Shown here: positions 30,636 through 39,672 of the stretch, piece after piece
Layout of the letters: each line of letters opens with the position of its first letter
Position numbering within the stretch: position 1 is the stretch's first letter
Assembly (NCBI GenBank): GCA_907163375.1
Contig: CAJQUW010010425.1
Coordinates: 1 to 64,000 of the forward strand
Reading direction: 5' to 3'
DNA from: Prostheceraeus crozeri
Taxonomy: Eukaryota; Platyhelminthes; Polycladida; Euryleptidae
Length of the DNA stretch: 64,000 nt
Notes under the pieces: model-generated
Told to the model about the DNA's origin: nothing
The model's database searches: none
The model's input: only the letters and a program-made list of their open reading frames with translations
Program-made: the position numbers and the translations under genes

Positions 30636-31954
30636 ATGTCGTCTCTGATCGAAAGTAAATTTAGATTAGACGATCCCCCGTTCGTCAGTTATAATCAAAA
30701 AAAGAATGACTATATAAGAATTACTATGAACCCTGGATCTTCAGGTAGAGTGAATACTGGAGGTGATTTAATCTTTGAAGTTGATAATCAGCAAAAGTTA
30801 TTTATATTTACCCGATTCATTTTTACACTGTGAACATTCTCTCTATTCTGATGATGAAAACACCATTACCTGCTACGGATAATATTACATTGGAAAATAA
30901 TTTCTTTCCAAGATTATTTACACAATTGCGTTTGGATGTTGCAACTCAAAATATAGAAACAGTAAGTGATTCTCCAGGTATTATTGATTCGATGCTTCGA
31001 TTTGTTACAAAGGATGAAAATAATAAAATGCATGAAATCGAAAGATGGTTTCCAGATAATAATGATGGAATAATTGTAGATGATTTATCTCACGCTGGAA
31101 CAGACGCAGCAGGAATTGCGAAGGATGTAGAAAAATTGCAGAACATTTAAATAAAACAAACAATAGTGCATATAAAGAATGCATTTTAATAATAAAAGTA
31201 AACAAACTGTTGATTGGTCGTTATCTCCATTATTTGGTTATTTAGATTATAATAAAATATCATGTCAATTAAAGTTCAAATTAATAATTCATCGCACTGT
31301 AAGTAATGAATGAATATTTTATGGTAAGACTGGAAAAAAAGCATACATAAAAATTGAAAAACTTGAATGGTGGGTAAAACATATTACTCCTAGTTTAGAG
31401 GTTGAAACAACTATTACGAAAAGATTAAATACTAATAAACCAATTCCAGTAAGTTTTATGAAACGTATTGCTAGTTCTGTAACTTTTACTGAACAAAGAT
31501 TTAACTGGCATTTCACAAGGACATCAAATACTCCAAGATATTTTTTACTCGCTTTTCAAAAGAATGAAACTCCTAGTTTTGATAAGAACAATAGTCGTTT
31601 CCACATCAATTCAATTAGAAGTTTACAAATTTCTTTAAATCAAACACGTTATCCCATCGATCCAATAAGATTTGATGACACAAATAATCAATTCATGGAA
31701 GGATGTGATGCTTATAGAAATCTATGTCGAGAATTTGGAGTTGAAACACAATTAACTCCTGTAGATTGGAATACCCTGTTTTCTGTTTTGATTTAAGTGC
31801 TCAATCTGAAGATATTACTAAGAATGGTAGTGATGTGGCAATTAATATTGAAAAGAAAGATTCCACAACTTCATTGATGGCTTATGGTTTATTGCTAGAA
31901 GATGTAAAATATTCTATTGAAATTCTTAATGGAAAGAAGGCTAGGATAGGTTAG
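30636..31954 (+). pseudogene. Major capsid protein (P2), broken
   Basis: Homologue of the P1 capsid gene (6,822-8,156), starting MSSLIESKFRLDDPPFVSYN and ending with the same LLEDVKYSIEILNGK region. All main landmarks of the double jelly-roll family are visible. The frame is broken several times, in line with the greater age of P2. The short sequence after the stop region contains degenerate hairpins different from those at the same point in P1. Confidence 0.8.
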
Positions 31955-31997
31955 TAACCTGAGGACCTTTGGTCTGATCGGTTAAAGCCCAAGACTT

Positions 31998-32215
31998 CGT
32001 CGATTAATTAATTTTTTTCATAACTAGAATAGATTAAAATTTTTTGGTAACTTAAAATTTTTTGGTAACTTAAAATTTTTTCATAATTAGAATAGATTAA
32101 AAATTCTTAACTTAAAAATTTTTCGTAACTAGAATAGATTAAAAATTCTTAACTTAAAAATTTTTCGTAACTAGTTTAGATTAAAAATTTTGGTAACTTA
32201 CAATTTTTTTATTAA
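31998..32215 (+). repeat. Tandem A/T ladder before the pX-like gene (P2)
   Basis: About five degenerate units with AACTAGAATAGATT and GTAACTTAAAATTTTT, the same family as 8,186-8,337 in P1 but longer. Likely promoter/leader region; copy number differs between the elements. Confidence 0.7.
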
Positions 32216-32217
32216 AA

Positions 32218-32700
32218 ATGTCGCAAGCGAAAAGTAATAATAATAAGACTGTTGAATTAAAATTAGGTAATATTGTTGACAAAAATACCCCTGAAACTAT
32301 TACGATTAACAAAAAAAAGTATTACATAAGTAAACCAATGATAGAGAATATTCAATTACAAGAAGAAAAGAATGGCGGGATTCTCCCATTAATTCCACTA
32401 ATAATAGGTGGCATAGCTGCAGCAGGAAGTGTTGCAGGTGGGACAGCTGGTATTGTCCAAGCAGTAAATAAAAATAAATCAGAGAAGGCAGCATTAGAAG
32501 AACAAAAACGTCATAATAGGGAATTGGAGAAAGTTGCTAGGGGTGAAGGAATAGTAGATAATTTTATTAGTAAATTAAAATTAGTTGATGAAGGAAAACG
32601 AGTTCTTAAAAATATTCTCCACAATGTTGATGATTTAATTGAAAATAAAGAAACTAAAGATGGTTCTGGAATAAATCTAAGTCCTAGCATGATTCGGTAA
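32218..32700 (+). CDS. pX-like core/minor virion protein (P2)
   Basis: 160 residues, open. The Asn/Lys/Thr-rich N-terminus (about 55 residues) is followed by ILPLIPLIIGGIAAAG, a Gly-rich hydrophobic hairpin, and a charged helix, then a DEGKRVLKNILHNVDDL amphipathic helix. The layout fits the adenovirus pX-like virion proteins of adintoviruses. It is almost identical to the P1 copy even in silent positions, much closer than the fibre genes are, which hints at recent recombination between the cassettes. Its 3' flank has two extra hairpins compared with P1. Confidence 0.6.
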   Translation: MSQAKSNNNKTVELKLGNIVDKNTPETITINKKKYYISKPMIENIQLQEEKNGGILPLIPLIIGGIAAAGSVAGGTAGIVQAVNKNKSEKAALEEQKRHNRELEKVARGEGIVDNFISKLKLVDEGKRVLKNILHNVDDLIENKETKDGSGINLSPSMIR

Positions 32701-32783
32701 TAACCTCAGGACCTTTGGTCCGATAGGCTAAAGCCTCAGAACCTTTGGTTCTATTAGGTAAAACATTTATTTTATCTTTTAAA

Positions 32784-34110
32784 ATGAATTCTACAAATTC
32801 CGAAAATTTAATTAAATTAAAAATTGCTAATTTAGATTTATTAAATTATCTATTAAACAAAAATAAAAACTCAAATTGTAAAATTTATGAAGGTAACAAC
32901 ATACAAAAAACATTAGAAAACTTTCCTGGATTTATTTGGAGTAAATATTCGAAAGAAAAACATCTTCCTGGTCATTCATATACTGGTCCAGGAACTCGAT
33001 TAGATATAAGACTAGATGAGAATAATAATCCGAAACCAGGTGAAGAACCAATCAATAGAGTAGATGCCGCAGCTTACAGACATGATTTAGCTTATCGAAA
33101 TCATGACCTAAGTTCTCGTCATGCAGCTGATAAGAAGAAGATTCAAGAATTAGATAGTATTCAAAATCCTACATTCAGAGAAAAAATTGAAAGAATGTTT
33201 GTTAAGAAAGCTTTACAAGCTAAAATATTATTCGGTCAGGGTTTAAATGAAACGACAGCAAAGCTGTCTGAGAGCAACGCTCGAACCTACGCGTCCGAAA
33301 TGTCGACTGACCCAAGCCGCTATGCGTCTGAAATTCATAAAGAATACAGAAGGCCTAAATATTTATTGAAAGTAAAAGTATTTAATAAAGATGATATTTG
33401 GAGTGCTGATCTTGTTCATATGCCGAATGATTCTGATTATAAACACGCATTGACCGTTATAGATTTATATACACGATATGCTTGGGTAAAGCCTTTAAAA
33501 AATAAAAGTGGTCTATCAGTTAAATATGCGTTTGAAGAAATCTTTAAAGAAAGTAAGAGAAAGCTAAAAAAATTGTTTGTTGATAAAGGGTCGGAATTTT
33601 ATAACCGAAACGTTCAACCACTATTTGAAACTGTTTATTTAACTGAAAATGCAGGAAAAGCTGTAGTGATAGAAAGATTCAATCGGACGTTAAAAAATAA
33701 ATTATTCATGAAATTTACTGAGCAGAGAAATCAGAAATGGTTGAAGGTATTACCAGGAATTGTAGAGCAGTACAATAATAAAGTTCATTCTGGTATTAAA
33801 GAAACCCCAAAGAATGCTTCCGACGACCCTGATTTGATACGAAAGAAAATATTCGAGAATAATAATTTGAATGAGAGTAATCCGGATTTGCAGAAACTTA
33901 AGCCGAAATTTAAAATTGGAGATAGAGTTAGAATATTTAAATATAAGAATAAATTTGAAAAAGGCTTCGTCGGATACTGGCCTAAAGAAATATTTGAAGT
34001 TTGTAAAATAAACCAAACTTATCCGATTACTTACGAAATCAAAGATTTAGATGATGAAAATATCAGAGGCTGATTTTATCAAAATGAATTACAACGAACT
34101 GATTTTTAAT
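32784..34110 (+). pseudogene. Phospholipase A2 - integrase fusion (P2), broken
   Basis: Homologue of the P1 fusion and in the same order: the PLA2 domain with YTGPG and RHDLAY, then the integrase core with WSADL, FVDKGSEF and VIERFNRTLK, then the SH3-like end. The start is the ATG at 32,784 (MNSTNSEN), conserved in P1; an upstream extension of the frame is not. Between the two domains it carries a 17-codon longer linker than P1, built from the hairpin unit at 33,254-33,282 plus a YASE duplication. Slightly broken. Confidence 0.8.
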
Positions 34111-34190
34111 TATCATTATCATTATTATTGGAACTAACGTTTCGGGAATGAAATTCCCTTGTTAGGCGTAGCCATAGAACCTACGGTTCG

Positions 34191-34671
34191 TTCAATTCTA
34201 ACATAATATCAACAAATGGCACTCCTTTTTGTAATTTAAATAAAACATAAAGACATAATTGACCACAATAAGTAGTTCCCGGTTTTTGAATTTGAAATGT
34301 ATTATAAATTCCATTGCCAAGTAATTTTTTGACTTAGTTTGTAGGTGGAAGTCCATAAGAGTCGAACCAATAGTTCTCAGCCTCCGGGCGGTCGAAATAG
34401 TAATTATCTCGATTTTTATTAAAGATACCTGCAGACCAATGTACTCCTTTTTGGTCTGACGTATGAAGATTTGTTATGAAATTTATAGTTATTGATGGAA
34501 CTTTGTTCCGGGAACTGAAGGTTCCTGTTGGCTTTTTTTTAGGAATTGTAATTCGTCTCTCATTAGAACATGAAAATTCTTTATTCCCAATTGATTTGCG
34601 ATTTTCTTTAAATCGAAATTTGTAGTTGTTTGTGTTCCATATAATTTCAAAAACTCATTTATGTTGCTCAT
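34191..34671 (-). pseudogene. Adenain-like protease (P2), broken
   Basis: Homologue of the P1 protease, starting MSNINEFLKLYG. The His-containing block near QKGVHWSAG and the Cys block near CGQLCLYVLFKL can both be read on the minus strand, but the frame is broken. The pair of GGAAC hairpins found in the P1 gene is present too. The 3' flank (34,144-34,189) holds three hairpins: GGGAAT-GAA-ATTCCC, GGC-GTA-GCC and GAACC-TAC-GGTTC. Confidence 0.75.
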
Positions 34672-34707
34672 TTTATAATTAAAAAATTTCTTAAGGAACC
34701 CCTAGAA

Positions 34708-34886
34708 GTCAGAAGAGAGGGGGTATTGATTTAAAACTGTTCTCTAATGATGACTTTCCTTACTACTTAGACAGAAGGGGCATTGATTAAAAACTGTTTC
34801 ATAATGATGACTTTCCTTACTACTTAGTCAGAAGGGGGGTATTGATTTAAAACTGTTCCACAATGATGACTTTCCTTACTACTTAT
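34708..34886. repeat. Three tandem repeats of about 65 bp
   Basis: Three near-identical units, each with CAGAAGGGG, TTGATTTAAAACTGTT and ATGATGACTTTCCTTACTAC. They follow the P2 protease promoter and precede a second protease fragment, which suggests local duplication of this promoter region. Confidence 0.8.
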
Positions 34887-34929
34887 TCGATTTTGAAATA
34901 TTTAATTTAATATAAATTAAAACGTTACA

Positions 34930-35104
34930 TTGTTACATTTTATTAGTAGAGCTAGTGTTTCGTACATCTTTTATCAATAGTAATTCATCCCTCATCAATG
35001 TGTGAAAATTCTTCATTCCCAATTGATTAGCAATCTTATTTAAATCGAAATTTGACGTGGTTTTGCTTGGCGTATATTTTTAGGAAGTCTCTAATGTTAC
35101 TCAT
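34930..35104 (-). pseudogene. Second protease N-terminal remnant (P2)
   Basis: The minus strand reads MSNIRDF and then a stretch equivalent to DLNKIANQLGMKNFHTLMRDEL, clearly the N-terminal part of the same protease family but diverged from the copy just to the left. Only the first third of the gene is present. It is either a partial tandem duplication or the trace of an earlier, recombined element end. Broken. Confidence 0.65.
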
Positions 35105-35600
35105 TTTAAATGGAATAAAATCTATTTCAGAAATTTCTCAAAAAAACTGCCGTGTAGCAGCTGCTAAATTTGTGTCAACTGATACGAGTGAAGGAAATCA
35201 CAGACAATAGCTCATGATACGGGTTGTGAAATCTCATTCACACTATAAGAACAAAAGAATCCAAACACAATAGATATATGAGAGAGAAGAGAAATGAATG
35301 AGCATTTCTCTTCATTTTGGTTTCCATAACAATCATTCATGCGACATTATTTTGAATGGAAAAATACACCAACTGTCGAACCATATCGGCACTTTATCGA
35401 CACATTTTCCGGCTCCCAGAACAATTTTGGTGTAAATTTCCATTAGCGTTCAAGGTTATTCTATTAAAAGCATACGGGAATTATTCTCATTGAAGACAAA
35501 CAATTGTTTTAAAGAATGCATGTCATTGTGAATACAATATTCCTGTAACAGACAGGATCGAGAGAGAGAGAGAGAGAGAGAAGTCACGCTGCTCCGTAAA
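35105..35600. other. No gene seen; GA microsatellite
   Basis: About 500 bp of moderately AT-rich sequence without a reading frame or family I recognise. A (GA) run sits near 35,560-35,581. It appears to be an insertion, since the P1 counterpart passes directly from the protease flank to the terminal array. Confidence 0.5.
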
Positions 35601-36040
35601 AGTTTAATTGAGATAACGAAGGATATATTCTTGAGGTTTCTTCCATTTCTGAAGTTCCTTCCACTTTTGTTTCTTCCATTTTTAAAGAAATATTTTTAGT
35701 CACATGATATATTTTAAAAACCTGAAAGATGGATAAAATTCATGAATTTAAATTCTCAACTTTTATGATTTTCGGTGTCCTGGAACGGTCATGATTTTCA
35801 AGGTAAAAATTGTAATTCTCAAATTTGAGATTCTTAACTTTTCTGATTTTTTCGGTGTCGTGGAACGGTCATGATTTAAGCGAGAAAATTGTAATTCTCA
35901 AATTTTGAGATTTTGAAAAATTTGAAAAATTGGGTATTTTTAAAAACGCTTAAATTTTCGCCCTTCGGCCTTCGGCCACGTGAAATTTGAAGTCTACCTA
36001 AATTTTTGAAATTTTTGAAATTTTGATTTTTTGAAAAAAC
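35600..36040. repeat. Terminal array of P2, homologous to that of P1
   Basis: Matches 10,745-11,000 of P1: TTCTTCCACTTTTG, GAAAGATGGATAAAATTCATG and the GGTGTCCTGGAACGGTC box (here twice, one variant). It ends in a GGCC-TTC-GGCC hairpin (about 35,960-35,980) and leads into the long hairpin. Confidence 0.75.
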
Positions 36041-36047
36041 CCGCAAA

Positions 36048-36113
36048 AGTGTGACATCCGGCGCAAGCGAAGCGAAGCAAAGCGAAGCGAAGCGTTGCGC
36101 CGGATGTCACACT
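36048..36113. repeat. Long hairpin with GCGAAG-rich loop, copy 1
   Basis: A perfect inverted repeat with 19-bp arms (AGTGTGACATCCGGCGCAA) around a 28-nt loop of GCGAA units. The loop itself can fold repeatedly, as it contains GCGAAGC several times. TATATACTACT follows. The same structure recurs at 36,524-36,589. Possible Polinton end signal. Confidence 0.9.
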
Positions 36114-36129
36114 ATATACTACTGGTATA

Positions 36130-36400
36130 TTGAGACTACGTGATATTTTGAGATAACTTAAATTTTCATCTGCCTAAATTTTCAAAATTCTTAGACCACG
36201 TGATATTTTTAGACAACTTAAATTTTCGATTACGTGATATTTTGGGACAACTTAAATTTTCGATTACGTGATATTTAGGAACAACTTAAATTTTCGATTA
36301 CGTAATATTTTGAGACAACTTAAATTTTCGATTACGTGATATTTTGAGACAACTTAAATTTTCGATTACGTGATATTTTGGGACAACTTAAATTTTTGAA
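36130..36400. repeat. Tandem array of about seven 33-34-bp units
   Basis: Units with GATTACGTGATATTTTG and GGACAACTTAAATTTTC, several nearly identical. They lie between the two copies of the long hairpin. Tandem arrays of this type are usual inside the terminal inverted repeats of Polintons. Confidence 0.9.
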
Positions 36401-36523
36401 ATTTTGTTTTTTTTGAAAATTTGTCACTACCTAAATTTTCGGCCTTCGGCCACGTGAAATTTGAAGTCTACCAAAATTTTTGAAATTTTGATTTTTTTTG
36501 AAAATTTTGAAAAAACCCGCAAA

Positions 36524-36589
36524 AGTGTGACATCCGGCGCAAGCGAAGCGAAGCAAAGCGAAGCGAAGCGTTGCGCCGGATGTCACACT
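36524..36589. repeat. Long hairpin with GCGAAG-rich loop, copy 2
   Basis: Identical by eye to copy 1 at 36,048-36,113, including the loop and the TATATACTACT that follows. About 90 bp to the left of each copy is also similar (CACGTGAAATTTGAAGTCTACC), so the duplicated unit is about 160 bp. P3 sequence begins shortly after. Confidence 0.9.
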
Positions 36590-36668
36590 ATATACTACTT
36601 TCAACTGTCAAACTTTACGTATGCTCATCCAAGAGGAAAAACGTTGATCATCGATTTTTTCGTTTTAG

Positions 36669-36697
36669 TGACGTCACATGGGGTTTCTTTATAAAGG
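36669..36697 (+). promoter_or_regulatory. CRE site plus TATA box before the TBP-like gene
   Basis: A perfect CRE/ATF palindrome TGACGTCA at 36,669-36,676 is followed by TTTATAAAGG (TATA at 36,690-36,697), about 35 bp before the ATG at 36,731. Spacing suits a TATA-driven RNA polymerase II promoter with a very short leader. Confidence 0.65.
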
Positions 36698-36730
36698 AGA
36701 TTCTACCAAGTATAATTTCATTCGTCAGAG

Positions 36731-37234
36731 ATGGACGACATCAGTCAGATGAAAGTGGTGAATCGCATGGTGGTTACAAAAGCAAACTCAAAAGTCAATC
36801 TACATCAAATCGAGCGAGACATACCCAACAGAAAGCAATGGCTAATAGTGAAGAAGAGGCGAAAGCCGACGACGAGTTTGTATCTGGGGCGACCCACAAT
36901 GTTGACATGGAGAATCTTGAGGAAGGAGAAATCCATGACTGTCCTTTTCTTTCCTAATGGAACAGTGCAGTGTGTTGGGTGCTTCGATGATTGTGATCTC
37001 AATTACCTACACTCCGTGTTGGAAATACTATTACGGGATAAATTACCTAATTGGAAAGTAAAAACCATGACAGTGTTATGCGAATTGAATTATCGCTATG
37101 ACTTTCGCAAAGTTTCCTCTACGTCCAATCTTACTTATGAGGTGGAGTTATTTCTTGCTGCGCAAATGACAAATTGGCATCCTCATCACGTTCACGTGTT
37201 CCACAATGGGAAAGTTGTGATAACTGGCATTTAA
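36731..37234 (+). CDS. TATA-binding-protein-like protein (P3)
   Basis: 167 residues, open. It reads as a complete, divergent two-repeat TBP saddle. Repeat 1 (8-104): VVNRMVVTKANSKVNLHQI, then MTVLFFPNGTVQCVG, which matches the TBP strand pair ending in liF-sGk-v-TG. Repeat 2 (108-167): WKVKTMTVLCELNYRYDF, then TYEVELF, then HVHVFHNGKVVITG, compared with YEPELFP...IF-SGK-V-TGA of cellular TBP. The last helix is missing and the DNA-facing Phe pairs are only partly kept. TBP places RNA polymerases on promoters; TBP-like genes occur in large DNA viruses. Here it would be an element-encoded transcription factor. It is the only P3 gene facing right. Confidence 0.75.
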   Translation: MDDISQMKVVNRMVVTKANSKVNLHQIERDIPNRKQWLIVKKRRKPTTSLYLGRPTMLTWRILRKEKSMTVLFFPNGTVQCVGCFDDCDLNYLHSVLEILLRDKLPNWKVKTMTVLCELNYRYDFRKVSSTSNLTYEVELFLAAQMTNWHPHHVHVFHNGKVVITGI

Positions 37235-37405
37235 GACTTGAAAGTTGTATCCCAAATAATAAGTGATTTGAAAAATTATTTTGTAAAAAGTTGATGGACT
37301 GTTGTAAATAGTTTGTAAATATACATTTCAATTGTGAAACTTTGCTCTCCCTCTAAACATTACGCTCTGGGAAATAAAACAAATTTTGCATATATAATGA
37401 ATTTA

Positions 37406-37867
37406 TTACAAGACTGAGTTCATATAACTGTTGAGAATTACATCGTTTTTAGCACAATTTCTAGAGAATAATCGAATAACACTTTTATAGTCACTTTTCA
37501 AAGGTCGTTCATTAACAAAATATAGTACGTAGCCCCCACACATGAGGGATCTATTACTTTGGAGTGGGAACGATGTCACTTTCTTTCTAGTCCATGAGAA
37601 TCTATTCATCCATATTGATATATCATGTAATGGCGGCTGATTGAGAGAGTCAAAATATTCAGCTACTCTATTGCGATTTATGTACACGGCAACCCAATGT
37701 TTACCACGAAGATTAACCGTGTCTGTATTTATAATCAGAGAACAGGGATATGACTGAATTGATGTAGGTAGTTCATCTCTTGGGAATACATTGAGAAACA
37801 ATTTCTTGGAATAGGGATGAGCTTTCTTCATTAAGTTTAAGATTTCCACATTACTGAGGTCGCTCAT
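37406..37867 (-). CDS. Adenain-like maturation cysteine protease (P3)
   Basis: 153 residues, open. His57 in RGKHWVAVYI, Asp73 in EYFDSLNQPP, Gln103 in PLQSNRSLMCGGYVLYF and Cys110. The Gln to Cys distance of seven equals that of adenovirus protease (Gln115, Cys122). It would mature the virion proteins. Its start overlaps the end of the capsid gene by 4 bp (37,864-37,867), a tight arrangement that suggests coupled expression. It is only distantly related to the P1/P2 proteases. Confidence 0.9.
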   Translation of the reverse strand: MSDLSNVEILNLMKKAHPYSKKLFLNVFPRDELPTSIQSYPCSLIINTDTVNLRGKHWVAVYINRNRVAEYFDSLNQPPLHDISIWMNRFSWTRKKVTSFPLQSNRSLMCGGYVLYFVNERPLKSDYKSVIRLFSRNCAKNDVILNSYMNSVL

Positions 37868-39149
37868 CTCTGATAGTTGGCCAAGACGTCTCTCAATCTA
37901 GTAATTTCAATGCTGCTGTCATAGATTGCGTAAAGTAAACCGGTTACAGGAACTTTCAAAGGATCCGCAAATGTGAGTTCCAATCGAAGGTTACCAGCTT
38001 TTGTAACATCCACATTTTCCCCAGTTATATCACAATCTGCTTTGAGGTTGTATAATATATAGAAGTAGCCATTCTTATACATATCCATCGTAATACCATT
38101 TGAATCGTCAGTGTTAAACATGTCTAGTGCCATGAAAGTAGAGCAATATTCGCGAACAAAATTCTTTTCCTTAAAATTTGGTTGATAGGCCTTACAAGCA
38201 ACTGAATTGCCATCTGCGAATAGACCGAGTTTCGTGATACCAAAATGTTGAAAATGAAACGGATTCTTCTGAAAGTTACCACAAAATGATTCATTTTCTG
38301 CAAACGCGATGTACACCGCCTTCGGTAGGGCAATTGGAAAGAGGTTGGGATAATCAAAAGATGAGGTAGTCGCCGGAATCGTAAAAGTGGTTAGTACACT
38401 ATGATTGACTGGATATATAGCATTGTGGTTCTTCAGTCCTACAGCATGTTGATTGATGACTGTGGGATTCATTTTTACTCGCCTTACATTGAGGACAGCT
38501 TCCGTTATGTGTACATCATAGGATGCAGCAGGTCCGAATAACATCAAAGCAAATTTTAATTTAGCACGAACAAATGTTAATCGCATTTGTACTTGAGATA
38601 GGAGGTATCTCGATTGACGGAAAAATCAAGATAGACAGGACCTTTTAGATGTAGTTCAGCTGAATCAGCAGTTAATTCCACACGCTTTTTCAAACCATTA
38701 TTAGCGAAATCATCGAACTTACCAGACTGATCTGTAAACCAACCAGCAGCTTGTCAGTGGGTTTGTTTGGCCTGGTTTTGAAACTGAGTCAATGTATATA
38801 AGTAAGCTCCATATGGATATGATGAATCTCCTCCTTCAATCTGCTTATTATTTAGTGATAAAGTGACATCTGAGAAGAGACTGGCAATTGGGAGATTAAT
38901 CAACCCCACTTTGTCCTTAGAATCAATGTTAGTACCATCAGTTTTTTTAATTTGTACACACAATTCCAAGTCAATAGACTGACAGTCGATGTAGTCGTCA
39001 GCATTAGCAGTAACATCAAACTGAATAGGTATGTCATTACCCACAATATTTGTTGAGGGAAAATAGTCAACAATTCTCGACGAAATTATGTCAGTTTGCT
39101 GGGGTGATGTATCAAAAAAGCACAAAGCTGAATTGATAGTCGATTGCAT
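37864..39149 (-). pseudogene. Major capsid protein, double jelly-roll (P3), broken
   Basis: The N-terminal part is the classic Polinton capsid: IPIQFDVTANADDYIDCQSIDLELCVQI, then LPIASLFSDVTLSLNN and SYPYGAYLYTL. The C-terminal part has LTTFTIPATTS, then FGITKLGLFADGNSV, and the closing strand ADCDITGENVDVTKAGNLRLELTF with GLLYAIYDSSIEITR. These are diagnostic of the hexon-like fold. The frame is broken. Its branch differs from the P1/P2 capsid. Confidence 0.85.
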
Positions 39150-39159
39150 TTCGCTCAGT

Positions 39160-39630
39160 TTAGAAATACGTTAATCTCCTTCGTTTCAACTTATTTCCAA
39201 CTGATTTCGATTTCCGCTTTCGCTTTCGCTTTCTTGTCTTCTTCACAGGAAGCTTCGATCTAGATTTCCTAACTCTTCGTCTTTGCTTAGTAACTCGACC
39301 GGATCCAACTTGTCCTGTCTTGTTGCGCCTCTTACGAACAGGTCGTCTCGACTTTGTTAGGTCATCCAATGCATCAATAGCTGATTGCTAAGCACGGACA
39401 TTCATTGATTCTCCTATATCCGCTCCTTGGAGTGCATCCGCAGCAACATTTACACCAAAATCTAAAGCTCTGTTTCCTACGCGTTTCATCACTGGCAACG
39501 CATAGCGTTTAAGTCCAGGAAGTAATGCACGCTTTAATGCACCAAATATTCCTCCTCCTACTTGTCGCCTACCTCCAGCAAATACGGGATATCCGCTTTG
39601 ATATGATGGTCTGCTATAAAAGCCTGTCAT
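39160..39630 (-). pseudogene. Minor virion/core protein region with basic tail (P3), broken
   Basis: Two adjacent parts. The first, starting MTGFYSRPSYQSGYPVFAGG, has a Gly-rich amphipathic segment (GGGIFGALKRALLPGLK) like the pVI/pX-like proteins of adintoviruses. The second is extremely basic, with RKRKRKRKSK and RRRVRKSRSK runs, like DNA-condensing core proteins of adenovirus. Such proteins package the genome inside the capsid. The locus is broken; whether it was one gene or two cannot be decided here. Confidence 0.6.
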
Positions 39631-39672
39631 TGTAAATTTGAATTCTGAAGAATTTCACAATAGCGTAAAGCC

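Larger units (their letters stand above)
21059..36600. mobile_element. P2: Polinton/adintovirus-like element, old and broken
   Basis: A second AT-rich Polinton-like element. Plus strand: conserved small protein, penton, ATPase. Minus strand: polymerase, two small genes, second ATPase, zinc-finger gene. Plus strand: fibre-like, pVI-like, capsid, pX-like, PLA2-integrase. Minus strand: protease, then repeats and long hairpins. Gene ends are only about 20 bp apart at the ATPase/polymerase and zinc-finger/fibre junctions, which supports one continuous element. The right cassette is a clear homologue of P1. The left border is hidden by the Tc1 and BEL/Pao insertions. About ten or more breaks are spread along it, so it is older than P1. 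Confidence 0.85.

Noticed and set aside
36571-36957. 128-residue frame overlapping the TBP-like gene
   Set aside because: It has no recognisable domain and ends inside the gene; the other frame carries both TBP repeats.
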